From Betaproteobacteria bacterium (GTDB taxonomy: Bacteria > Pseudomonadota > Gammaproteobacteria > Burkholderiales > Rhodocyclaceae), in NCBI GenBank assembly GCA_020621405.1, contig JAHRYN010000003.1:314828-378827 (forward strand): DNA of 64,000 nucleotides, in the 5' to 3' direction. The notes under the pieces are model-generated. The model did not search any database. It worked only from the letters and a program-made list of their open reading frames with translations, and was not told where the DNA came from. Positions 10,840 to 19,014 of the stretch are shown here, one piece after another (the first letter of the stretch is position 1; the number at the start of each line of letters is the position of its first letter). A program made the translations under genes and the position numbers.

Positions 10840-11322
10840 TCACTGCTCGGGAGCTTTGGGGCTCTCGGCAGCCTTGTTGAACATGAACTGGCTGATCAGC
10901 TTTTCCAGCACCACGGCACCCTGGGTCTTGTTGCGATTGACGGTGTCGCCCGGTTTGAGCACTTCCTCGTCACCGCCGACCTCGAGGCCGACATACTGTT
11001 CGCCAAGCAAACCCGACGTCAGAATGGTGAAAATCGTGTCACGCGGGAAACTGTAGCGCTTGTCCACGTCCATTCTGACTACCGCGACATACAGTTTGGG
11101 GTCGAAAGTGATTTCCGTCACCCGACCGACCACGACACCCGAACTTTTGACGGGCGCACGCGGCTTCAGGCCACCGATGTTATCAAAGTTGGCTTGCAGC
11201 CTGTATGTCTCGCCAATGTTAGCGGACGAAAGGTTGCCGACCTTTAGCGCCAGAAACAACACCGCCGCGACGCCGATGGCGACGAAAACACCGACCCAGA
11301 GGTCGAGCACAGTCCGATTCAT
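10840..11322 (-). CDS. mlaD: MCE-domain phospholipid transport protein MlaD
   Basis: 160-aa inner-membrane-anchored protein with one N-terminal membrane helix (about residues 8-27) and one MCE domain (about 38-118) facing the periplasm. Family knowledge: it forms a hexameric ring on MlaE that passes lipid to or from MlaC. The SSGVVVGRVTEI and TSGLLGEQYVGLE segments are MCE hallmarks. Its ATG overlaps the end of mlaE (mlaE stop 11319). Confidence 0.95.
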   Translation of the reverse strand: MNRTVLDLWVGVFVAIGVAAVLFLALKVGNLSSANIGETYRLQANFDNIGGLKPRAPVKSSGVVVGRVTEITFDPKLYVAVVRMDVDKRYSFPRDTIFTILTSGLLGEQYVGLEVGGDEEVLKPGDTVNRNKTQGAVVLEKLISQFMFNKAAESPKAPEQ

Positions 11323-12107
11323 CCGTTACCCCTGAACATGAACGATGTAAGTACGAAATCCAGCGCCAGAATGGTGAGCGCCGAATTGACGACGGTTCTG
11401 GTGATCGCACGCGACACACCTTCGGCCGTCGGCGCCGAGTCATAGCCTTCGAACACGGCAATCAGCGACACCGCGAAACCGAACACGACGCTCTTGATCA
11501 CGCCGTTGACGATGTCGTAGCGGAAATCCACCGCTGCCTGCATCTGCGACCAGAAGGCGCCATCATCGACGCCGATGAACACGACACCGATGAACCAGGC
11601 GCCGAACACGCCCATCGTCGAAAACAGCGACGCGAGCAGCGGCATCGAAATGACGCCGCCCCAGAAGCGCGGTGCAACCACTCGGGCGATCGGATCAACC
11701 GCCATCATGTCCATCGCCTTGAGCTGTTCGGTCGTCTTCATCAGGCCGATTTCGGCAGTCAGCGCCGAACCGGCACGGCTGGCGAACAGCAGGCCCGCCA
11801 CCACAGGGCCGAGCTCGCGCACCAGCGACAGCGCAACCAGAATGCCGAGCGCGTCGCTGGAGCCGTAGCGCTGCAGCGTTTCATAGCCCTGCAGGCCAAG
11901 GACCAGGCCGACGAAAAAGCCGGACACCAGAATGATGATCAGCGACAGCACGCCGGTCGAGAATATTTCGCTGATGGTCAGCGGAAAGCGCGCGAACGAC
12001 GTACCCGAGCGCATCAGCACTGCGAGGAAGAAGCGGCTGGCGAAACCGAGGCGCCAGATGCCATCGACGGTGCGCGCGCCCATGGAGCGGAGGATGCGCG
12101 CGATCAT
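11319..12107 (-). CDS. mlaE: Phospholipid ABC transporter permease MlaE
   Basis: 262-aa MlaE/YrbE permease of the MlaFEDB complex. Hydrophobic segments alternate with the conserved LVRELGPVVAGLLFASR and GSALTAEIGLMK motifs of the family coupling region. Length is normal. ATG 12107 overlaps the mlaF stop (ATGA). Confidence 0.96.
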   Translation of the reverse strand: MIARILRSMGARTVDGIWRLGFASRFFLAVLMRSGTSFARFPLTISEIFSTGVLSLIIILVSGFFVGLVLGLQGYETLQRYGSSDALGILVALSLVRELGPVVAGLLFASRAGSALTAEIGLMKTTEQLKAMDMMAVDPIARVVAPRFWGGVISMPLLASLFSTMGVFGAWFIGVVFIGVDDGAFWSQMQAAVDFRYDIVNGVIKSVVFGFAVSLIAVFEGYDSAPTAEGVSRAITRTVVNSALTILALDFVLTSFMFRGNG

Positions 12108-12925
12108 GTGCGCCGGTCCATCAGGGTCTGACGATAGTCGTCGCCGGGGAAATGGAAGGGCAGCGGTCCGTCGATTTCGGCATTCACGAACTGGCGGACG
12201 AAGGGATCGGTCGAGGAACGGATCTCGTCCGGCGTCCCTTCGGCAACCACCCGGCCAGCCGACAGGAAGTAGAGATAGTCGACGATATCCAGCGATTCCT
12301 GCACGTCGTGCGTCACCATGATCGAACTTGCGCCAAGCGCGTCGTTGAGGCGGCGGATCAGCTGCCCGATCACCGCCAGCGAAATGGGGTCGAGACCGGC
12401 AAACGGCTCGTCGTACATCACCAGCATCGGATCCAGCGCCACTGCACGCGCGAGGGCAACGCGACGCGCCATGCCACCGGACAGCTCGGCCGGCATCAGC
12501 TTGTGCGCACCGCGCAGGCCGACCGCATGCAGCTTCATCATGACCAGATCACGGATCATGTCGGGCGGCAGATCGGTATGTTCGCGCAGCGGAAACGCCA
12601 CGTTGTCGAACACGTTCAGGTCGGTAAACAGCGCACCGAACTGGAACAGCATGCCCATGCGACGGCGCAGCGAGTACATGTCGCGACGCGACAGCGCCGC
12701 CATGTCCTGACCGGCCACCACCAGTTTGCCGGCGGTCGGCTTCAGCTGACCACCGATCAGGCGGAGCAGCGTGGTCTTGCCGCAGCCGCTCCCGCCCATG
12801 ATGGCAACCAGCTTTCCGCGGGGAATGCGCAGGTTGATGCCGGACAGGATGGGCCGTGTGTCGTAAGCAAAATCGACGCTGGCCAGATCGACCAGGATGT
12901 CTTCGGCCGGAAGGGAAGCAGACAC
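12104..12925 (-). CDS. mlaF: Phospholipid ABC transporter ATPase MlaF
   Basis: ATPase of the Mla system. From a GTG start at 12925 the protein is 273 aa (begins MSASLPAEDILVDL), matching family length. No ATG lies close to the domain start; the nearest in-frame ATGs are about 100 bp or more upstream, in sequence unlike the family. Walker A GGSGCGKTT, signature ELSGGMARR, Walker B MYDEPFAGLDP and the switch His in MVTHDVQES are all visible. First gene of the minus-strand mla-ibaG-murA-his run, divergent from the sigma-54 regulator with 103 bp between start codons. Confidence 0.94.
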   Translation of the reverse strand: MSASLPAEDILVDLASVDFAYDTRPILSGINLRIPRGKLVAIMGGSGCGKTTLLRLIGGQLKPTAGKLVVAGQDMAALSRRDMYSLRRRMGMLFQFGALFTDLNVFDNVAFPLREHTDLPPDMIRDLVMMKLHAVGLRGAHKLMPAELSGGMARRVALARAVALDPMLVMYDEPFAGLDPISLAVIGQLIRRLNDALGASSIMVTHDVQESLDIVDYLYFLSAGRVVAEGTPDEIRSSTDPFVRQFVNAEIDGPLPFHFPGDDYRQTLMDRRT

Positions 12926-13028
12926 GTGCGCAGGACGGACTCGTAATCGGGACGCGGATTGTAGCAGACAGCCCCGCACCACCCGCGCATCGGGGAAGCG
13001 CCGCCAGCCCGCTGCGCTATCATCGCCG

Positions 13029-14480
13029 ATGACCATGACGACCGCCGCCCGATCACGAGGTTCCACGACGCCCCGCCCGGGACTGCTCATCGTTGACGAT
13101 GATCCGCTCATCGCCGACTCGCTGTCCTTTCTGCTGGACAAGGATTTCGACGTCGTCAGCCACGCGTCGCGCGGCGCCGCCATAGACTGGCTGCGTCATC
13201 AGCCCGCACCGCCGCGGCTGGCGCTGATCGACCTCGGCCTGCCGCCGTGCCCGCACCGTCCGGACGAAGGCTACGCGCTGATCGCGGATCTGCTGGCCCA
13301 CGCACCCGACACGCGCATCATCGTGCTGTCCGGCCAGGGAGAGGAAGGGCTGGCACGTCACGCCAGGGCGCTCGGCGCCACCGAGTTCATGGCCAAGCCG
13401 GCACCACCGCGCGCATTGCACGCCCTGCTGTGCCAGCTGGCGGAAACCTGCGAGCCACCGACACCCGAACTGCCGTCGCTGATCGGCCGCAGCGCCCCGC
13501 TGTCGCGCCTGCGCGCCCAGATCGCGCAATTTGCCGACCTGCCCTACCCGGTACTGGTGGAGGGCGAGTCCGGCACCGGCAAGGACATCGTCGCGAACTG
13601 GCTGCACGCGGGCACCGCGCGTGGCGGCAAACCCTTCCTGGCACTCAATTGCGCCGCGATCTCGCCCAGCCTGGTCGAGCCGACGCTGTTCGGCCACGCT
13701 CGCGGCGCATTCACCGGCGCGCAGAGCGCACGCGCCGGCTACTTCGAGGAAGCCGCCTCGGGCAGCCTGTTCCTCGATGAAATCGGCGAACTGCCGCTCG
13801 ACCTGCAGGCCAAGCTGCTGCGTGTTCTGGAAAACGGCGAATACCAGCGGGTCGGCGAAACCCAGCTGAGGCGGTCGAACGCGCGCATCATTGCCGCGAC
13901 CAACCGCGACCTGAGCGGGGAAGTCCGCGCCGGCCGCTTCCGGTCCGATCTTTATCACCGGCTCAGCGTATTCACCATCACCCTGCCGCCACTGCGCGAC
14001 ATGGGAGACGACCGGACCCTGCTGCTCGACCATTTCCGCGCCCAGTTCTGCGCACAGCTCGGACGGCCACCCTTCTCTCTGGCCGCAGCCGCGAGCGAAG
14101 CCTGGCTTGCCTACCGCTTTCCGGGCAATGTGCGCGAACTGCGCAATATCGTGATCCGCCTCGCGACGAAACATCCCGGACGCGAAGTCGGTGCAGCCGA
14201 CCTGCTTGCCGAGTTTGACCCGACCGAGTCGGCAGCCGGCACCGGCAGCGAACAGCCCGACGAGGAACGTGACCTGGCCTCGGTCGCCGCAGAGCACCTG
14301 CGCGCCGGCGGCTTCCGGCTGGATGCGCGCCTGCGCGAATGGGAATCCGCCTACATCCGGGCCGCGATGCGGCTGGCGCGCGGCAACGTGAGCGCCGCCG
14401 CACGCCTGCTCGGCATCGCCCGTACCACGCTCTATCACCGCATGGACGAGCCGGACGCCGGCGACGAGGGCCAGGGCTGA
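13029..14480 (+). CDS. Sigma-54-dependent response regulator (NtrC family)
   Basis: 483-aa transcription activator with three domains. A receiver domain (about 17-135) has acidic pocket VDDD at 22-25 and phospho-acceptor Asp68 in LIDLGLPP. A AAA+ domain has Walker A GESGTGKD (179-186), the sigma-54 contact loop GAFTGA (226-231) and Walker B LFLDEIGELP. A C-terminal Fis-type helix-turn-helix carries NVSAAARLLGIARTTLYH. It ends 1 nt before mshM begins, so it probably belongs to, and controls, the pilus/secretion-like operon. No cognate histidine kinase is adjacent. The receiver's GLPP region resembles the exosortase regulator PrsR, but the neighbourhood is MSHA-like. ATG 13029 is used; ATG 13035 is possible. 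Confidence 0.88.
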   Translation: MTMTTAARSRGSTTPRPGLLIVDDDPLIADSLSFLLDKDFDVVSHASRGAAIDWLRHQPAPPRLALIDLGLPPCPHRPDEGYALIADLLAHAPDTRIIVLSGQGEEGLARHARALGATEFMAKPAPPRALHALLCQLAETCEPPTPELPSLIGRSAPLSRLRAQIAQFADLPYPVLVEGESGTGKDIVANWLHAGTARGGKPFLALNCAAISPSLVEPTLFGHARGAFTGAQSARAGYFEEAASGSLFLDEIGELPLDLQAKLLRVLENGEYQRVGETQLRRSNARIIAATNRDLSGEVRAGRFRSDLYHRLSVFTITLPPLRDMGDDRTLLLDHFRAQFCAQLGRPPFSLAAAASEAWLAYRFPGNVRELRNIVIRLATKHPGREVGAADLLAEFDPTESAAGTGSEQPDEERDLASVAAEHLRAGGFRLDARLREWESAYIRAAMRLARGNVSAAARLLGIARTTLYHRMDEPDAGDEGQG

Positions 14481-14481
14481 C

Positions 14482-15906
14482 ATGTACCTCGAGCATTTCG
14501 GCCTGCGCGAAGCACCGTTCCGCATCACGCCGCACGCCGACTTCTTCTTCGGCGGAGCCAATCGCAGTGCGCTGCTCGATGCACTCGTCTACGCGCTCGG
14601 TCGCGAGGAAGGCCTGGTCAAGGTCAGCGGCGAGGTCGGCACCGGCAAGACCATGCTGGCGCGGGTTCTGATAGCCCGGCTGCCGGCGCATCTGCGCGCC
14701 ATCTACCTCGCCGACCCCCTGATGAACCGTGGCGAACTGCTGGCCGTGCTGGCGGATGAACTCGGCTGCCCGCCGGCCACCGGCAGCGACGGCAGCGCGC
14801 ACCGGCTGCTGCGCACCGTGCAGGAAGCTCTGGTTGCCGAATTCGCAGCCGGACGGCAGGTCGTGCTGCTGATCGACGAGGCGCACGCGATGCCGGCCGA
14901 CACCCTGGAACAGATACGCCTGCTGTCCAACCTCGAATCCGAGCGCCACAAGCTGATCAAGATCGCGCTGTTCGGCCAGCCCGAGCTGGACGACATGCTG
15001 GCGCGCGCCGACATGCGCCAGCTCAAGGACCGCATCACCCAGCATTTCCGGCTCGACCCGCTGCTGCCAGCCGATGTCTCGACCTATCTCGATTTCCGCC
15101 TGCGCGCCGCCGGCTACCGCGGACCGCCGCTGTTCGAGGCGCCAGCCACGGCACGCATCGCACGCGAATCCGGCGGGCTGACCCGGCGCATCAACGTGCT
15201 GGCCGACAAGGCGCTGCTGTCTGCATACGCCCGCGGCGCGCACTCGGTCGGCGACAGCGACGCCATGCGGGCGGTGGTCGATACGCAGGTACGCAGCGGG
15301 CCGGCGCCGCGCGGTGCAGCCGGCCGCATCGCCCTGACCTTCGCGGTAGCCGCCGCGCTGGTCGCCGGCGGCTTCCTGCTCGGCCGCGGCAGCGCTGCAC
15401 CTCCGGTGACACCGGCACCGTCGGCGCCATCACCGACTCCATCATCACCACCTGCAGCGGGGCCAGCGCCGGACCCTACGCAAGCTCCTGCCCCGCCACC
15501 GACCATCACGACGGCAACCTTGTCCGAGCCCCGTCACGCCGAACCGACAACGGACGCCCGGCCCGCTGGACAAGTCACGACGGACGATCCGCTGCAGGCA
15601 CTGCTCGCCACCAGTCGCCAGTGGTCGGGCAGCGCACCCGGCGAACACTGGTTCATCCAGCTCATGTCGGCGCCGGCGGCCCAGGGCGGCTACGTACATA
15701 ACTATCTGCAGCGCGCGCGCCGCTCGCTCGATCCGGAACAGTTGCGCATCTACCGCACGGACGCTGCCGGCGGCCCGCAGATCGCGGTGATCTACGGCGA
15801 TTTCCCGGACCAGCGCAGCGCGCTGCAATCACTGGCGGGACTGCCCGACTGGATCGCCGCGTCCCGACCGCTGCCGCGGCAGGTACGCAGCCTGCGACAG
15901 CCCTGA
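14482..15906 (+). CDS. mshM: MshM/ExeA-type AAA ATPase with C-terminal SPOR domain
   Basis: 474-aa protein, longer than the usual MshM of about 280 aa. Residues 1-270 are an ExeA-type ATPase beginning MYLEHFGLREAPFRITPH, with Walker A GEVGTGKT (50-57) and Walker B VVLLIDEAH. A membrane helix follows (about 288-308), then a Pro/Ala/Thr-rich linker and a C-terminal domain of about 85 residues (WFIQLMSA...YGDFPD) that looks like a peptidoglycan-binding SPOR domain. Related GspA/ExeA proteins help insert the secretin through peptidoglycan, which fits the immediately following secretin gene. Confidence 0.85.
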   Translation: MYLEHFGLREAPFRITPHADFFFGGANRSALLDALVYALGREEGLVKVSGEVGTGKTMLARVLIARLPAHLRAIYLADPLMNRGELLAVLADELGCPPATGSDGSAHRLLRTVQEALVAEFAAGRQVVLLIDEAHAMPADTLEQIRLLSNLESERHKLIKIALFGQPELDDMLARADMRQLKDRITQHFRLDPLLPADVSTYLDFRLRAAGYRGPPLFEAPATARIARESGGLTRRINVLADKALLSAYARGAHSVGDSDAMRAVVDTQVRSGPAPRGAAGRIALTFAVAAALVAGGFLLGRGSAAPPVTPAPSAPSPTPSSPPAAGPAPDPTQAPAPPPTITTATLSEPRHAEPTTDARPAGQVTTDDPLQALLATSRQWSGSAPGEHWFIQLMSAPAAQGGYVHNYLQRARRSLDPEQLRIYRTDAAGGPQIAVIYGDFPDQRSALQSLAGLPDWIAASRPLPRQVRSLRQP

Positions 15907-16010
15907 AAAATACCAATGACATTGACTTGCCGACACCACCTGCGCATCATCTTGATCGAGCAAGGATTACGCGTACCATCCTTCCCCAGGTTCCGTCAGC
16001 CCAAGTACCC

Positions 16011-17753
16011 ATGACCGTATCGATGCGCCCAGCCTTTTTCTGCGCCGTGACTTCCCTGCTCGCCGGCTGTGCGACGCATCCTCCGCAACCGGTGTCGGCC
16101 GCCCACGTGCTGGCAGGGGTACCGGACAGCAGCACGCGCAACGACATCCCTCCCCCGGTCACCCGTCCACTGACCCCGCCGCAGCCGCAGCCCCGGCACA
16201 AGACCGAGACCTACAGCGTGGTGGTCAACCAGGTGCCGGTGCGTGAACTGCTGTTCGCGCTGGCGCGCGACGCGCGGGTCAATGTCGACATCCATTCGGG
16301 CATCGAAGGCGTGGTCACGCTGAACGCCATCGACCAGACGCTGCCGCAGCTGCTCACCCGCATCGCCAGTCAGGTCGACATGCGATTCGAGCTGGACGGC
16401 CCGAACCTCGCCGTCATGCCGGATACGCCCTTTCTGCGCAGCTACCGCGTCGACTACGTGAACATGTCGCGCGACGTCACCGGCGCGGTGGCAATCAACA
16501 CGCAGATCGCTTCGACCAGTTCCGCCGCCGTATCCGGTTCCGGCGGTGCCGGCAGCGTCGGCACGAATGCCGGTGGTGCCGGCAACAGTTCCAGCACGCG
16601 GATCGAGAACGTCGCGAAGAACCGCTTCTGGGAATCGCTGGAACGCAACATCCGCGACCTGCTGCATGAGACCGACAAGGTGATGCCCGAGACGGCGCCG
16701 GAAGTGTCGGCGGCGCAGGACGCAGCGACTGCGCCGGCCGGGGCCGGCGTCCGCGCACCGGCCGAACGCCGCATCACCTTCCGCGAGGCGGCGTCGGTCA
16801 TACTCAACCCGGAAACCGGCGTCATCAATGTGCGTGCGACATCGCGCCAGCACGAGAAGGTGCAGGAATTCATCAGCCAGGTCACCCGCATCGCACGCCG
16901 GCAGGTACTGATAGAGGCGACCATCGCCGAGGTACAGCTGACCGACAACTACCAGCAGGGCATAGATTGGACCGCCTTCGCCGCAGGCGGCAAGCGCGGC
17001 GGCGCAACCCTGTCGCTGAACACCAGTTCGCCCGAACTGACCACCAACAAGCCGTTCGCCATCGGACTGGGCAGCGGCCGCCAGCTGCTCGACAGCATCA
17101 AGCTGCTGGAGACCTATGGCGACGTCAAGGTGCTGTCCAGTCCCAAGCTGTCGGTGCTGAACAACCAGACTGCGCTGCTGAAGGTGGTCAACAACATCGT
17201 CTATTTCGAGATCAAGTCGGACGTCGTCGCCAATACCAATACCCAGGCCGTGCGCAGTTTCACCGCGACGCCGCGCTCGGTGTCGGTCGGCCTGGTGATG
17301 GCGGTGACGCCGCAGATCAGCGCCGATGGCTATGTGCTGCTCAATGTACGGCCGACCATCTCGCGCAAGGTCGGCGACGCGCAGGATCCGACGCCCGACC
17401 TGAGCGCCCCGAATCTGGTACCGGTCATCCAGACGCGCGAACTCGAATCGGTGATGCGCGTGGCCAGCGGCGAGACCGCGGTGCTCGGCGGCCTGATGCA
17501 GGACGAAATCAACTTCAAGCGCGACAGCGTGCCCGGTGCGACGGCGCTGCCCTTCCTTGGCGCCCTGCTGTCGGCCCGTAACGAGACGTCGCGCAAGACC
17601 GAACTGGTGGTGCTCATCCGTCCGGTGGTCATCAATGACGCCAGCCTCGAGGGCGATTACCGCGCGCTCGCTGGTGCGCTGCCCGACGCCAGCTTCATGA
17701 CCCCCACCTTTCCGGCGCCAGCGGCACTGCCGAAACCGGAGCCTGCACGTTGA
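16011..17753 (+). CDS. mshL: MSHA-type secretin MshL
   Basis: 580-aa outer-membrane secretin lipoprotein, the gated channel of MSHA pili and type II systems. From ATG 16011 the signal ends in lipobox LLAGC (Cys20). An STN/N0 domain (about 65-125), an N1-like segment with the RQHEKVQEFI pattern, and the C-terminal secretin barrel with VLSSPKLSVLNNQ and LGGLMQDE are visible. A glycine/serine-rich insert lies near residues 165-195. ATG 16023 is an alternative start. The 104-bp gap after mshM shows no convincing ribosome-binding site. Confidence 0.92.
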   Translation: MTVSMRPAFFCAVTSLLAGCATHPPQPVSAAHVLAGVPDSSTRNDIPPPVTRPLTPPQPQPRHKTETYSVVVNQVPVRELLFALARDARVNVDIHSGIEGVVTLNAIDQTLPQLLTRIASQVDMRFELDGPNLAVMPDTPFLRSYRVDYVNMSRDVTGAVAINTQIASTSSAAVSGSGGAGSVGTNAGGAGNSSSTRIENVAKNRFWESLERNIRDLLHETDKVMPETAPEVSAAQDAATAPAGAGVRAPAERRITFREAASVILNPETGVINVRATSRQHEKVQEFISQVTRIARRQVLIEATIAEVQLTDNYQQGIDWTAFAAGGKRGGATLSLNTSSPELTTNKPFAIGLGSGRQLLDSIKLLETYGDVKVLSSPKLSVLNNQTALLKVVNNIVYFEIKSDVVANTNTQAVRSFTATPRSVSVGLVMAVTPQISADGYVLLNVRPTISRKVGDAQDPTPDLSAPNLVPVIQTRELESVMRVASGETAVLGGLMQDEINFKRDSVPGATALPFLGALLSARNETSRKTELVVLIRPVVINDASLEGDYRALAGALPDASFMTPTFPAPAALPKPEPAR

Positions 17754-19009
17754 GCCTGCTGCTTGAAGCACTGAAGAAGGCCGAGGCCGCCAAGCGACGG
17801 GACGACGAATCCACGGCCGAAGCCCCCGCCAGACCGGTCGAGGCACCGGCCGTACCTGCACCCGCCCCGCGCATCACGCCGGCGCACGAACTCGAGCTGA
17901 TCGACGACGAGATCGCGCAGGCAGCCCGCTTCGCCGGGCTGGACGTACCGGAACCGCAGCCGGCGCCGGCGCCCGCCCCGACACCGGGAGCCGAAGCAGC
18001 ACGCGTGCTGTTCGACGCCAAGCGCCCGCAGTCGCGCAACCGCTCGCCACTGCCCTGGCTGCTTGGCGGCTCGGCGCTGCTGCTGCTCGGCATCGCGGGC
18101 TGGGTGGCCTGGCAGATCGGTCTGCTCGAGAACGACCAGGGTGCATCGCCCGTCGCACAGCGGCACAATGCGCCGCTTGCCATGCCAGCCGTCACGACGC
18201 CCGCGCCTCCGACACCGGGCACTCCCGCCACACCGGGTCCGGTTGTTTCCGCCCCGGTCGAGACTGGCGCACCGCCCGCACCGGTGACGAGCGCCGCTGC
18301 CACGCCGTCGTCACCGTCGGTCGAATCGTCCCGTTTCCTGTCCGGCCAGGCCGTACCGGTCGCACCGGCCGCCGCCGCGCCGACACCTGCGGCACCGGCA
18401 ACGCCGCCGATCCGCGTCACGCGCAACGCACCCGCCATTCCCCAGGATGTTGCCGACGGCTTTGCGGCATTCAACGCCGGCGAGATGGACCGCGCGCGCA
18501 TCGCCTACGAGCGTGCGCTGCGGGCCGACCCGCGCAACCCGGACGCGCTGTACGGTCTGGCTGCGCTGGCACAGGCGCGCGGCGACGAGGCGCAGGCGAC
18601 TCAGCTGATGCGACGCATCGCCGAGGTCGATCCCGGCAACGCGGCCGCCTTGGTCACGCTGAACGAAAACGCCGATCCGGCCATGCAGGAAGCGCGTCTG
18701 CTGAACATCGCCGCAGCCCAGCCCGGATCGGCAGCGGTCGCGCTGGCACTGGGCAATCTGTATGCATCCCAGGCGCGCTGGCGCGAGGCGCAGCAGGCGT
18801 ATTTCAACGCCTGGACGCTGGCGCCTGACCAGCCGGACCACGCCTACAACCTGGCGGTCAGCCTGGACCAGCTGCGTCAGCCGCGGCTGGCACTGCAGTA
18901 CTACCGCGAGGCGCTGGCGCTGCGCGCCCATCGGGCAGCGGCATTCGACGCACAGGTCGTGACCGCACGCATCGAGGCGCTGCAGACGCCGGTACCGGAC
19001 GCGCACTGA
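17750..19009 (+). CDS. mshN: MshN-like TPR membrane protein
   Basis: 419-aa protein with a TTG start that overlaps the mshL stop (TTGA). The N-terminus MSLLLEALKKAEAAKRR is the conserved MshN/GspB-like cytoplasmic tail. A single membrane helix follows at about 101-122 (LPWLLGGSALLLLGIAGW), then a long Ala/Pro/Thr linker and at least four TPR-like helices from about residue 240. By analogy it is a periplasm-facing scaffold connecting platform and secretin. Confidence 0.85.
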   Translation: MSLLLEALKKAEAAKRRDDESTAEAPARPVEAPAVPAPAPRITPAHELELIDDEIAQAARFAGLDVPEPQPAPAPAPTPGAEAARVLFDAKRPQSRNRSPLPWLLGGSALLLLGIAGWVAWQIGLLENDQGASPVAQRHNAPLAMPAVTTPAPPTPGTPATPGPVVSAPVETGAPPAPVTSAAATPSSPSVESSRFLSGQAVPVAPAAAAPTPAAPATPPIRVTRNAPAIPQDVADGFAAFNAGEMDRARIAYERALRADPRNPDALYGLAALAQARGDEAQATQLMRRIAEVDPGNAAALVTLNENADPAMQEARLLNIAAAQPGSAAVALALGNLYASQARWREAQQAYFNAWTLAPDQPDHAYNLAVSLDQLRQPRLALQYYREALALRAHRAAAFDAQVVTARIEALQTPVPDAH

Positions 19010-19014
19010 CAACC

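Noticed and set aside
12926..13028. Sigma-54 (-24/-12) promoter before the regulator or pilus-like genes
   Set aside because: I looked for TGGCAC-N5-TTGC-like pairs here, at 15907-16010 and at 1899-2067 and found none convincing.
13029..14480. Identification of the sigma-54 regulator as the exosortase regulator PrsR
   Set aside because: The receiver domain is similar, but the gene abuts mshM and no PrsK kinase or exosortase gene is nearby. I kept the broader NtrC-family call.
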